Below are positions 1 to 7,542 of a stretch of 64,000 nucleotides of DNA, in pieces (the stretch's first letter is position 1; the number at the start of each line of letters is the position of its first letter). This DNA is from Sphingobacterium phlebotomi (GTDB lineage Bacteria; Bacteroidota; Bacteroidia; Sphingobacteriales; Sphingobacteriaceae). The stretch is taken from positions 1 to 64,000 of the forward strand of contig NZ_VTAV01000001.1 of the NCBI RefSeq assembly GCF_008180195.1, written 5' to 3'. The position numbers and the translations under genes are program-made. The notes under the pieces were generated by a model, which was not told the DNA's origin, made no database searches, and was given only the letters and a program-made list of their open reading frames with translations.

Positions 1-1
1 T

Positions 2-52
2 TATATAATAGAAACGATAATTGATAATAATTTATCGTAATTCTATTATATA
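2..52. repeat. AT-rich two-part hairpin at window start
   Basis: Bases 2-13 (TATATAATAGAA) are the exact reverse complement of 41-52, and inside them 14-20 (ACGATAA) pairs exactly with 32-38 (TTATCGT). This leaves an 11-base loop and a two-base bulge. No T-run follows on the + strand. It could be the 3' hairpin of a gene left of the window or a binding site; the sequence does not decide. Nothing recognisable lies between it and the first gene at 138. Confidence 0.5.
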
Positions 53-137
53 GAAACGTTAAGATGATATAGATTATCGATTTTGTTTGTGATTTAATAA
101 ATAAAATCTTATATTAGAAATGCTAATTTCTGTAATT

Positions 138-788
138 ATGAGTTATACACGAGCACTGAGCGGCTTCGGTCATCACAAAGATAACAACATACTGGTGGAA
201 GCTGATGTAATTCTTTCCTCGATGCGGGAGAACTCAAACTTCCCTAATCCGGTACCATCGCTTTCCGAAATCGAAAGTGCCTACAATGAATACATAACGT
301 GCTTGGCCCGTGTAAGCTGGACGCACGGTCGTATAGATCGGGAACTAAAACGTGAAAGTAAGGCTAAGTTGGCGAAATTGTTGGGCGAGTTGGCGGCTTA
401 TGTCAACTATGTGGCGAAAGGAAACCTGTCCGTGCTGTATACATCTGGTTTTCCGGTATTTACCGGAAGGAAGAAGGGCACGGCGCCAGAGGTGGCCACT
501 GGCTGTCAGCTTTCGGAGGGACCAGTCAGCGGTGAGCTTCGATTCGATTTTTATTCGCTGGGCAGAGACATGACCTATGAATATACCTATGCGATATGGA
601 CATCAAGTGAGGAGGTACGACCCGAATCTCCCGAACTCCAATGGGAAAAGTCACTCTTCACTACTCGTTCCCGGAATAACTTGATTAAAGGTTTGCCATC
701 CCGATCAATAGTCTTTGCGAAGGTGCGTGCGATAAATCGTCATGGCGTTGGTGATTGGAGTACCATCGTGCGTTCGATAGTGCGGTAA
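138..788 (+). CDS. Fibronectin type III-like small protein
   Basis: No enzymatic function is visible. The N-terminal ~100 residues are helical and charged and resemble a Bacteroidota-only family of ~200-residue proteins. In that family a helical head (a run starting near DNNILVEADVIL) precedes one fibronectin type III-like beta domain, here about residues 115-215, with the typical late motif GLPSRSIVFAKVRAIN. No signal peptide or membrane segment is seen. The ATG at 138 is preferred over 120 because the extra residues are hydrophobic and not typical of the family. It ends 2 bp before the ketosynthase-like gene, so the two may be cotranscribed, although a role in the pigment pathway is not evident. 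Confidence 0.6.
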   Translation: MSYTRALSGFGHHKDNNILVEADVILSSMRENSNFPNPVPSLSEIESAYNEYITCLARVSWTHGRIDRELKRESKAKLAKLLGELAAYVNYVAKGNLSVLYTSGFPVFTGRKKGTAPEVATGCQLSEGPVSGELRFDFYSLGRDMTYEYTYAIWTSSEEVRPESPELQWEKSLFTTRSRNNLIKGLPSRSIVFAKVRAINRHGVGDWSTIVRSIVR

Positions 789-790
789 TT

Positions 791-1339
791 ATGCTAGAAA
801 AAACCAATATACAAAAATCCTGTATTATTGAACAACATCGGATTGTTGTCGATGATAAACTGATCTGGTCGAGTGAACCCGAGGTATCGTTTTCTAACTT
901 TTCCAAGGAAGCCTTTCATCATCTGGACATCGACTATCCGAAGTTTTATAAAATGGATGCGTTGAGCAAGCTGGCTTTTCTGGCTGCTGAATATATTTTA
1001 CAGGGGGAGGATACCGGTGAGCTTGCGCTCGTTTTAACCAGCAAATCCGGTAGTCTGGATACCGATTTAAAACACCAGCAAAGCATTCGGGATTCGGAAT
1101 ATTTTTATCCACGACCAGCCACTTTTGTCTACACCTTACCGAATATCTGTGCTGGTGAGATATGTATCCGGCACGGTTTGCAAACAGAGAATGCTTTTTT
1201 TATTGCGGAGGAATTCCCCGAAAAAACTATTTTCGCTTATGCCGATTATCTGTTACAATCAAATAAAGCAAAACGGGTCTTATGTGGATGGGTAGAATAC
1301 TTTCAAGAAAAGTATCGGGCATTTTTGTATATTTTTTAG
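791..1339 (+). CDS. Short ketosynthase-like protein (degenerate KAS)
   Basis: This is a protein of about 182 residues of the kind annotated in Bacteroidota as a 3-oxoacyl-ACP synthase homologue beside flexirubin/aryl-polyene clusters. The recognisable patch is YPKFYKMDALSKLAFLAAE (about residues 40-60), followed by an SKSGSLDTD-like turn. It lacks the TACSS active-site loop and both catalytic histidines, and is less than half the length of a true ketosynthase, so it should not condense. It may be a partner or scaffold. The ATG at 791 follows the upstream stop by 2 bp; an in-frame start at 755 would overlap that gene. It is probably the first gene of the pigment operon. Confidence 0.6.
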   Translation: MLEKTNIQKSCIIEQHRIVVDDKLIWSSEPEVSFSNFSKEAFHHLDIDYPKFYKMDALSKLAFLAAEYILQGEDTGELALVLTSKSGSLDTDLKHQQSIRDSEYFYPRPATFVYTLPNICAGEICIRHGLQTENAFFIAEEFPEKTIFAYADYLLQSNKAKRVLCGWVEYFQEKYRAFLYIF

Positions 1340-1359
1340 TGAAAGCAGCGCATTTTATC

Positions 1360-1367
1360 TAAGTTTG
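1360..1367 (+). promoter_or_regulatory. Bacteroidota -7 box before the ACP gene
   Basis: TAAGTTTG matches the Bacteroidota TAnnTTTG element and ends 19 bases before the ACP start codon. This suggests the long operon from ACP onward has its own start with a leader of about 14 bases. No clear -33 TTTG was found at the expected spacing. Confidence 0.45.
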
Positions 1368-1386
1368 TCTTTATTTTTTATATATA

Positions 1387-1644
1387 ATGACAGCATTAAA
1401 AGAAGAGTTAAAAAGGCAAATTATTGATGTATTAAATCTGGAGGATATTACGCCCGCGGATATACAGGATGAAGAAGCGTTGTTTGGCGAAGGGTTAGGT
1501 TTAGACTCTATTGATGCATTAGAACTGATTGTCTTGATGGATAAAGTGTATGGAATTAAGTTGTCCGACCCCAAAAAAGGAAGAGACATTTTTCAATCTG
1601 TACAAACGATGGCAACCTATATTTCGGAAAATAGGACGAAATAA
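1387..1644 (+). CDS. Acyl carrier protein (pigment pathway)
   Basis: An 85-residue acyl carrier protein that should carry the growing polyene chain on a phosphopantetheine arm. The attachment motif GLGLDSIDALEL is clear, with the serine at about residue 40 inside the usual LDS(I/L)(D/E) context. Length and acidic composition are normal for an ACP. It lies 2 bp before the ketosynthase gene and 47 bp after the ketosynthase-like gene, which fits a dedicated ACP rather than the housekeeping AcpP of fatty acid synthesis. Only one ACP gene is seen here, whereas many aryl-polyene clusters have two. Confidence 0.9.
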   Translation: MTALKEELKRQIIDVLNLEDITPADIQDEEALFGEGLGLDSIDALELIVLMDKVYGIKLSDPKKGRDIFQSVQTMATYISENRTK

Positions 1645-1646
1645 TA

Positions 1647-2843
1647 ATGAATGGAGGAGTTGCGGTTACGGGGATGGGCATTATTTCTTCGGTTGGTGAT
1701 ACCGTTGAAGAAAACCTGCAGGCGATATTGGCGGGTAAAAACGGCCTTTCCCGAATAGCAAACTTTCCCACACGTTTACAAGAACATATTTGGGTAGGTG
1801 AGATAAAACGGAGTAACGAGGAGTTATCAGATACTATAGGGCTATCATTACCTCATTCTTTCACCAGAACAACCCTTTTAGGGGCTTATGCCGCCCGCCA
1901 GGCGTTGGAAGTTGCCCATATGGAAGATGTCAACGACCTGCGGACAGGATTGATCTCCTCGACTAGCGTTGGCGGCATGGATTATACGGAGCGATATGGT
2001 CCGACCTATCTCACGTCGCCCGAATGGCATCGTTATATTTCCGCGCATCCGGCGGGCGATTCCTCTCATAAAATTGCACATTATTTGGGAATAAAAGGCA
2101 TGGTGACCACCGTCAGTACGGCCTGTTCTTCCGCGGCAAACGCGATCATGACAGGCGCTCGTTTGATTCGTTCGGGGCGTTTGGATAGGGTAATTGTAGG
2201 CGGAACGGATGCCTTGAGCAAGTTTACCATTAACGGGTTTCACTCCTTGATGATTTTATCTGACGCGCTTTGCAAACCCTTCGATAAGCACCGTAAAGGA
2301 CTTAATCTCGGAGAAGGTGCGGCGTATCTCGTATTAGAATCTGAAGACGCAGCAAAGCAGCAGGGTAAAAATGTTTTGGCATACTTGACAGGATATGGTA
2401 ATGCAAATGATGCGTTTCACCAAACAGCATCCTCCGAAAACGGAGAAGGAGCTTTTTTGGCGATGCAAAAAGCATTGGCGACGGCGCAATTAACATCGCA
2501 AAACATCGATTATGTCAATGCACATGGAACGGCAACACCGAACAATGACTTGTCGGAGGGGCGGGCAATGCAACGTATCTTTAAAGACAATATGCCCCTA
2601 TTTAGCTCAACGAAACCTTTTACGGGACACACGTTGGCTGCGGCTGGTGCCATCGAAGCGGTATACAGCATATTAGCCCTACAACAGGGCATTGTACCTC
2701 CTAATCTCCATTTTGATACGCCCATGGAAGAACTCGATTTGATACCACAAACAGCGTTACAGCACCAATCGCTATCCCATGTGCTTTCCAACTCTTTTGG
2801 GTTCGGTGGCAATTGTTCATCTCTTATTTTTTCAAAAGCGTGA
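1647..2843 (+). CDS. Beta-ketoacyl-ACP synthase (KAS II-like), active
   Basis: A condensing enzyme of the FabF/KAS II fold, 398 residues, expected to extend the polyene chain with malonyl-ACP. The full catalytic set is visible: Cys160 in VSTACSSAAN, His293 in NAHGTATPNND, and Lys323/His328 in STKPFTGHTLAAAG. The C-terminal FGFGGNCSSL loop is typical. It starts 2 bp after the ACP stop and its TGA overlaps the presumed GTG start of the next gene, which encodes an inactive ketosynthase. The pair therefore looks like the KS/chain-length-factor heterodimer of aryl-polyene and type II polyketide systems. Confidence 0.9.
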   Translation: MNGGVAVTGMGIISSVGDTVEENLQAILAGKNGLSRIANFPTRLQEHIWVGEIKRSNEELSDTIGLSLPHSFTRTTLLGAYAARQALEVAHMEDVNDLRTGLISSTSVGGMDYTERYGPTYLTSPEWHRYISAHPAGDSSHKIAHYLGIKGMVTTVSTACSSAANAIMTGARLIRSGRLDRVIVGGTDALSKFTINGFHSLMILSDALCKPFDKHRKGLNLGEGAAYLVLESEDAAKQQGKNVLAYLTGYGNANDAFHQTASSENGEGAFLAMQKALATAQLTSQNIDYVNAHGTATPNNDLSEGRAMQRIFKDNMPLFSSTKPFTGHTLAAAGAIEAVYSILALQQGIVPPNLHFDTPMEELDLIPQTALQHQSLSHVLSNSFGFGGNCSSLIFSKA

Positions 2844-3904
2844 AGAGAAGTGTATTCATAAACGGTATAGGTGCGGTGACGACACAAGGCGTGTGGCGGC
2901 AGGAAATTTTTTCAGAAGCCCAGGTATTGGATCATGCAATCACTTCCGCCAATCAACCCGCTTATAAAGGCGTTATTTCACCTGTGGCGATCCGTCGCAT
3001 GTCGAGCGGGATAAAGATGGGTATTTACGCTGCGCGGCAAGCATTGGAAGAAGCTGTAATGAGCATGCCTGATGCGATTGTTACCGGAACGGGGCTCGGG
3101 TGCTCCGAAGATTCTGATAAATTCCTCCGCAGTTTGTGGGAAAACGATGAGCAGTTTCTTACACCAACTTCTTTTATCCAGTCTACACACAATACCGTTG
3201 CCGCGCAGATTGCTCTTCAATTGCAATGCAAGGGATATAATGTAACCTACGTAAACGGGGCCATCTCTTTTGAGTCGGCTTTGTTGGATACGCTTTTGTT
3301 GTTACAATCTGGCGAAGCTAAAAATGTACTCCTCGGAGGTGTGGATGAGATTGCTCAACAGACGTATGCTTTTTTGCAGGCCGGAGGATATATCAAAGCA
3401 GCGGATACATGTGAAACGGTGAAGACAAGTGCTTCTCCTGGCGTCAATTATGCAGAGGGTGCTCATTTTTTTTCGATAGGTCGAGACAAAACAGCGTCTT
3501 CTTACGCCCAAGTCGTTGATGTGGCGTTGAAAAATGAACTGGAAGTGCCGGAAACAGCATCCTTTTTACAAGGTTTCTTAGCAACAAACGATTTACCATC
3601 ATCTGCTATCGATGCGGTCATCCTCGGCTACAATGGTGATAAACAGGACGATTTATTCTATGCGGCTATCCAACATATGCTTCCATCTGCGGTACCGTTG
3701 TATTATAAGCATCTAAGTGGTCAGTTTGATAGCTGTTCGGCTTTTGGGCTAATGGTTGCTGCTTTTGTGTTAAAACAGCAGACCGTTCCCCCCATTTTGC
3801 ATTGGAACGAAAAAAATCCTTCGAAAACAACGTGGAAAAATATCCTCATCTATAGTCAATATAAAGGTAAAGACCATTCTCTTGTTTTTGTTAGCGCATG
3901 TTAA
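2840..3904 (+). CDS. Ketosynthase-like chain-length factor (inactive)
   Basis: This is a ketosynthase fold without catalytic residues. The active-site loop reads VTYVNGAISFESA where the partner has TVSTACSSAAN, so there is no cysteine. The first histidine region reads VILGYNGDKQDD and the second KHLSGQFDSCSAFG, so both histidines are gone. This is the pattern of chain-length factors that dimerise with the active KS. A GTG at 2840 overlapping the KS stop (GTGA) gives an N-terminus starting VKRSVFINGIG, which aligns with the KS start. The ATG at 2813 would lie 30 bases inside the KS gene and add a non-homologous extension. The end overlaps the next gene by 7 bases. Confidence 0.8.
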   Translation: MKRSVFINGIGAVTTQGVWRQEIFSEAQVLDHAITSANQPAYKGVISPVAIRRMSSGIKMGIYAARQALEEAVMSMPDAIVTGTGLGCSEDSDKFLRSLWENDEQFLTPTSFIQSTHNTVAAQIALQLQCKGYNVTYVNGAISFESALLDTLLLLQSGEAKNVLLGGVDEIAQQTYAFLQAGGYIKAADTCETVKTSASPGVNYAEGAHFFSIGRDKTASSYAQVVDVALKNELEVPETASFLQGFLATNDLPSSAIDAVILGYNGDKQDDLFYAAIQHMLPSAVPLYYKHLSGQFDSCSAFGLMVAAFVLKQQTVPPILHWNEKNPSKTTWKNILIYSQYKGKDHSLVFVSAC

Positions 3905-4671
3905 AACACACGATAGTATACCCCTTGTTTCTGCTGACGGGATTTATCGCTTTGCTCGCCGGAATCTTTGGTGGCTCTTTCGCATGGTTTTTTGTTGTAG
4001 TGCTATTGGCGGTTGGAATTACGGCTTGGGGGGCGTTTGATATACGTTTGGGATATTTTACGCCTACTTTTTTCCAGAAGAAATATAATGCAGAAGGACG
4101 GATTGCACTGACTTTTGACGATGGCCCATCCCCTTATACGACCGAAGTTTTGCAGTTATTGAAAGCTTATCAGTTTAAAGCAACCTTTTTCTGTATCGGA
4201 AAGCACGTGCTGGCGTATCCCGATATTACAAAGCAGATGATAGATGAAGGACATACCCTCGGTAATCATACCTACTCCCATCGTAAAAGTTTTGGTTTTT
4301 TAAAAGAAAAGGATCTTGTTACAGAGCTGGAAAAATGTAATTCCATTATCTACCAAACGGTGGGAAAAATACCTAAATTCTTTCGTCCTCCTTTTGGGGT
4401 GACTAATCCATCGGTCGCCAAGGCAGTCCAACGTACAAAACAGCAGATCATTGGGTGGAGCAACCGCTCATTGGATACGGTTACGTTGGAAGAGGACAAG
4501 ATTGTTGAACGCGTGTGCAAAAAGTTGAAAGCAGGGGATATCATCCTTTTCCATGATACATCACAACGTACGGTAAATGTCTTGAAACGGTTGTTACCCT
4601 ATTTACAGAAACAAGGATATATATCGGTTTCTGTAGATGATTTGTTAAATTTGCATGGATATGAGGAATAA
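3898..4671 (+). CDS. Membrane-anchored polysaccharide deacetylase (NodB/CE4)
   Basis: A CE4 metal-dependent deacetylase, 257 residues. Two hydrophobic N-terminal segments (about 8-24 and 28-48) should anchor it in the inner membrane. The NodB domain follows: LTFDDGPSP (Asp74 and Asp75), the metal-binding pair HTLGNHTYSH (His124 and His128), FFRPPFG and ILFHDT. All key residues are present, so it should be active on an N- or O-acetyl group outside the cytoplasm. Such a gene is often found inside Bacteroidota aryl-polyene loci; the likely target is an acylated or sugar part of the pigment lipid, which is inference. Confidence 0.85.
   Translation: MLKHTIVYPLFLLTGFIALLAGIFGGSFAWFFVVVLLAVGITAWGAFDIRLGYFTPTFFQKKYNAEGRIALTFDDGPSPYTTEVLQLLKAYQFKATFFCIGKHVLAYPDITKQMIDEGHTLGNHTYSHRKSFGFLKEKDLVTELEKCNSIIYQTVGKIPKFFRPPFGVTNPSVAKAVQRTKQQIIGWSNRSLDTVTLEEDKIVERVCKKLKAGDIILFHDTSQRTVNVLKRLLPYLQKQGYISVSVDDLLNLHGYEE
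4646..4653 (+). promoter_or_regulatory. Internal -7 box before the LolA-like gene
   Basis: TAAATTTG fits TAnnTTTG, lies inside the 3' end of the deacetylase gene, and ends 7 bases before the ATG at 4661. If used, transcription would start almost on the start codon. The match could also be chance, because it lies in AT-rich coding sequence. Confidence 0.3.
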
Positions 4672-5287
4672 ACTGCTTTATTTTTTGGTTTTTTTGTTGC
4701 CTTATGGCGGATGGGCACAAACGAGGGAAATGACGGCGAGCGAGCAGGCTAGCTTTCAGAAATCCTTGCAGCAGCTTGTAGAAATCAAGACGATATCGGC
4801 AGATTTTGTACAATACAAGCACCTTAGTTTTATGAAAAAACCGGTGGAATCGTCTGGGAAACTGTATTTAGAACATCCGGATAAACTTAGCTGGGCGTAT
4901 ACGGCACCTTTTCAGTACAAAATGGTGTTTAAAGACCATAAGATTTTCATCGATGACCAGGGAAAGAAACAGACAATTGATATCGGAAACAGCAGGCAAT
5001 TTGAAAAAATAAGTACGCTCGTTTCATCCAGTATGCATGGTGGAAAATACGATGAAAAAGAATTTGCGGTTTCTTATTTAAAGCAGGGCAACGCCGACAT
5101 GGTGCGTTTGACACCAAAATTAGTTGGCGCAAAAAAGTATATTAAGGAGATTGTACTCTTATTTTCACCAACGGATAAGCATATAGAGGAGGTAAAACTT
5201 GTCGAACCTTCTAACGATTACACACGTTTTGTTATCAAGAATAGAAAAGTAAATACAACGATTAATGAATCGATTTTTAACCTTTAG
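4661..5287 (+). CDS. LolA-like outer membrane lipoprotein carrier
   Basis: A periplasmic LolA-fold carrier, about 208 residues. A signal peptide (hydrophobic LLYFLVFLLPYGGWAQ, cleavage after AQ) is followed by the LolA-like pattern KTISADFVQYKH...PVESSGKLYLEHPDKLSWAY and FKDHKIFIDDQGKKQ. Aryl-polyene loci regularly carry a LolA homologue plus an MMPL exporter, thought to move the pigment lipid to the outer membrane. It overlaps the upstream and downstream genes by 11 and 23 bases. The ATG at 4661 is chosen over 4655 because it begins a cleaner signal peptide. Confidence 0.8.
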   Translation: MRNKLLYFLVFLLPYGGWAQTREMTASEQASFQKSLQQLVEIKTISADFVQYKHLSFMKKPVESSGKLYLEHPDKLSWAYTAPFQYKMVFKDHKIFIDDQGKKQTIDIGNSRQFEKISTLVSSSMHGGKYDEKEFAVSYLKQGNADMVRLTPKLVGAKKYIKEIVLLFSPTDKHIEEVKLVEPSNDYTRFVIKNRKVNTTINESIFNL

Positions 5288-5894
5288 TTTTTTCCTGCTG
5301 TTCTTTTTTGTTTCCTGTGGCACATACCGTTATCCAAATGCCTCGGGGATACGCGAATCAGCACCAAAGGAATTGAATAATTATTATCTCGACACCGCAC
5401 AGACTTTTGTGTATCGAGCCAAACTGAATGCCTTTAAAAAGGATATTAACGGAAGCCTGATGGTGAAAATATTGGGTCGTAATGAGCATCGTATTGCGCT
5501 GGTGAGTGACTTCGGGCAAACGTTGTTTGACGTCAGTATTTCACCCAATGAACATGAATTGCATTATGCCATGCACGATTTAAATAAACGCATGGTGGTA
5601 AGAGAAATTGTCCATATTTTTCGCACCATGACAGCACAACGCTATGCCACGTCAGCGGTAATGTTTGCCAATCAACAGCATTATTATCCGGTGTATGTGG
5701 TGGATAACAACTACTATGTGGTAAAAGAACGTAAAGTGGAACGGATCCAGCAAGCGAAAGGAGCTAAGGAGTATTTAACGATTGTTTATCAGGAATGGAA
5801 TGCAGAAGATATCCCAACAAGCATAGTGATAGAACATAAAAAGTACCCTATAACAATAGATCTTACATTAGATGTAAATCAATCGACCTTATAA
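5265..5894 (+). CDS. Outer-membrane lipoprotein of unknown function
   Basis: A 209-residue lipoprotein. A hydrophobic signal (FLTFSFFLLFFFVSC) ends in a lipobox with Cys at about residue 18, followed by GTYRYPNASG. The rest is beta-rich, with repeated charged strands, and shows no catalytic motif. By position, directly after the LolA-like gene and overlapping it by 23 bases, it could be the outer-membrane acceptor, a LolB-like partner for the pigment lipid. This is inference from context and size. It ends 10 bp before the dehydratase gene. Confidence 0.65.
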   Translation: MNRFLTFSFFLLFFFVSCGTYRYPNASGIRESAPKELNNYYLDTAQTFVYRAKLNAFKKDINGSLMVKILGRNEHRIALVSDFGQTLFDVSISPNEHELHYAMHDLNKRMVVREIVHIFRTMTAQRYATSAVMFANQQHYYPVYVVDNNYYVVKERKVERIQQAKGAKEYLTIVYQEWNAEDIPTSIVIEHKKYPITIDLTLDVNQSTL

Positions 5895-5904
5895 AACGAG
5901 TGAT

Positions 5905-6294
5905 ATGACCTTGTTGCCGGACTTTTATCACGTGGAGAAAATCATATCTCCATCGGATAATATACATATTGCAGAGATCCATCTGAATCCTGCTCATCCG
6001 ATATTTGGAGGTCATTTTCCGGATAATCCCGTAGCTCCGGGTGTTTGCATGATGCAGATACTGAAAGAATTGGTAGAAGAAACGGAACAAAAAACACTGT
6101 TTTTAATACACGCGTCAAATGTAAAGTTTACCGCTTTAATCAACCCCAATGAAAATCCAGTGTTACAGTTTAGATTCGAAATCTTACACGATGACGAAGG
6201 GCAGGTGAAGGTAAAGAATACAACAACTTTTGGAGAGACAGTTGCCCTGAAATTGTCAGTAACATATGGCGCTTCTTTTTCACGGGGAAAATGA
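5905..6294 (+). CDS. Hot-dog 3-hydroxyacyl-ACP dehydratase-like protein
   Basis: A 129-residue single hot-dog domain of the FabZ/ApeP type. The signature HPIFGGHFPDNPVAPGVCMMQ contains the catalytic histidine (about residue 39) and the PGV turn. It should dehydrate the beta-hydroxyacyl-ACP intermediate to give the conjugated double bonds of the polyene. Only one dehydratase is present in the window, and no 3-ketoacyl-ACP reductase is seen, so the substrate must come from a reductase encoded elsewhere. It is the last gene before a 63-bp gap that holds a promoter box and a palindrome. Confidence 0.8.
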   Translation: MTLLPDFYHVEKIISPSDNIHIAEIHLNPAHPIFGGHFPDNPVAPGVCMMQILKELVEETEQKTLFLIHASNVKFTALINPNENPVLQFRFEILHDDEGQVKVKNTTTFGETVALKLSVTYGASFSRGK

Positions 6295-6307
6295 AGATAA
6301 AAAACCT

Positions 6308-6345
6308 TATTTTTGTGCATGTTGTAGGGACGTGATTTATCACGT
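6308..6345 (+). promoter_or_regulatory. -7 box and 16-bp palindrome before the GT2 gene
   Basis: TATTTTTG (6308-6315) fits TAnnTTTG and would start transcription about 38 bases before the ATG at 6358. In the presumed leader lies ACGTGAT-TT-ATCACGT (6330-6345), a perfect 7-bp inverted repeat with a two-base spacer. It may be an operator or half of an interspersed palindromic repeat, since the preceding TGTAGGG would be the left part of a longer palindrome of that kind. Confidence 0.4.
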
Positions 6346-6357
6346 TAGGCTTGATAA

Positions 6358-7542
6358 ATGGTTGAACACGATACAATAGCAAGAGAGATAGAACGTTTGG
6401 GCATTGTCGTTATTATACCCACGTATAATAATGAAAAGACCCTAAAACGGGTATTGGATGGTGTGCTCCAATATACCCCTCATGTCATCGTGGTCAACGA
6501 TGGATCTACAGATACGACACCAACGATCCTACATCAATATTCCGGAATAGAAATTATCACATTGACGCATAATCAAGGGAAAGGTATGGCCCTGCGGAGC
6601 GGAATAAAACGGGCGAGAGATCGACGTTTCCAATACGCGATAACCATCGATTCCGATGGTCAGCACTATCCATCTGATATTTCGGTCTTTGTTGAAGCTA
6701 TTGCTCAAGCGACCAGTCCGGTATTATTGATCGGAAGCCGTAACATGAGCCACGATTCCGTACCGCGGAAGAGCAGCTTTGGAAACAAATTCTCTAATTT
6801 TTGGTTCTGGTTCGAAACCGGAATAAAGCTGACCGATACGCAATCGGGATTTCGGGCGTATCCCTTAGCGGCTATATCCCAACGATACTATACCCGCAAA
6901 TTTGAATTGGAGATTGAAATCATCGTGCGGGCAGCCTGGCGTGGTGTTGAAGTCAAGAATGTACCCATTCAGGTGCTGTATGATCTCACCGAACGCGTCT
7001 CCCATTTTCGTCCGTTTAAGGACTTTACACGCATTAGTATCCTCAACACTGTATTGGTTTTTTTAACGTTTTTTTATATCCTGCCACGTCATTTTTTTAG
7101 AAGTTTCAAAAAAAAAAGATGGTCTGACTTCGTTAAAGAAAATGTATTGGGCAATACCGATTCCCCTATAAAGAAAGCGCTGTCTATCGGGTTAGGTGTT
7201 TTTATGGGTATTGCACCTTTTTGGGGATTTCAGACGGCGATCACGATCACATTAGCGGTTTTCCTGCGATTGAACAAAGTGCTTGCCTTCGTTTTTTCCA
7301 ATATCAGTTTTGCTCCACTGATTCCATTGGTGATATACGCTTCCTTATTAGTAGGGGGTATGGTATATCCCTCTTCCACCACTTTTCAACTTGATGGCGT
7401 GTCATTGGAAACCATTAAATCACACCTTTGGCAATATATCATAGGCAGCTTTTTACTCGCTAGCGGGATGGCTGTATTAATAGGTTCCTCCAGTTACTTT
7501 TTTATAAAACTATATCAACAAAAAGCTGTTTCAACGCCATAA
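6358..7542 (+). CDS. GT2 glycosyltransferase fused to DUF2062 membrane domain
   Basis: A 394-residue two-domain protein. Residues ~15-235 form a GT-A family 2 domain like dolichyl/polyprenyl-phosphate mannosyltransferases: VVIIPTYNNEKTL, VVNDGSTD, the DxD motif ITIDSDGQH (Asp98-Asp100), and SGFRAYP. A hydrophobic stretch near 225-245 and the C-terminal DUF2062 domain (about 265-385; KALSIGLGVFMGIAPFWGFQT) place it in the inner membrane. In aryl-polyene loci GT2 proteins are proposed to decorate the pigment or its lipid anchor. Its stop overlaps the next ATG by one base, so translation is coupled to the exporter. Confidence 0.85.
   Translation: MVEHDTIAREIERLGIVVIIPTYNNEKTLKRVLDGVLQYTPHVIVVNDGSTDTTPTILHQYSGIEIITLTHNQGKGMALRSGIKRARDRRFQYAITIDSDGQHYPSDISVFVEAIAQATSPVLLIGSRNMSHDSVPRKSSFGNKFSNFWFWFETGIKLTDTQSGFRAYPLAAISQRYYTRKFELEIEIIVRAAWRGVEVKNVPIQVLYDLTERVSHFRPFKDFTRISILNTVLVFLTFFYILPRHFFRSFKKKRWSDFVKENVLGNTDSPIKKALSIGLGVFMGIAPFWGFQTAITITLAVFLRLNKVLAFVFSNISFAPLIPLVIYASLLVGGMVYPSSTTFQLDGVSLETIKSHLWQYIIGSFLLASGMAVLIGSSSYFFIKLYQQKAVSTP

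Noticed and set aside
2510..2887. 125-residue - strand frame under the ketosynthase
   Set aside because: Antisense shadow of a well-supported ketosynthase gene.
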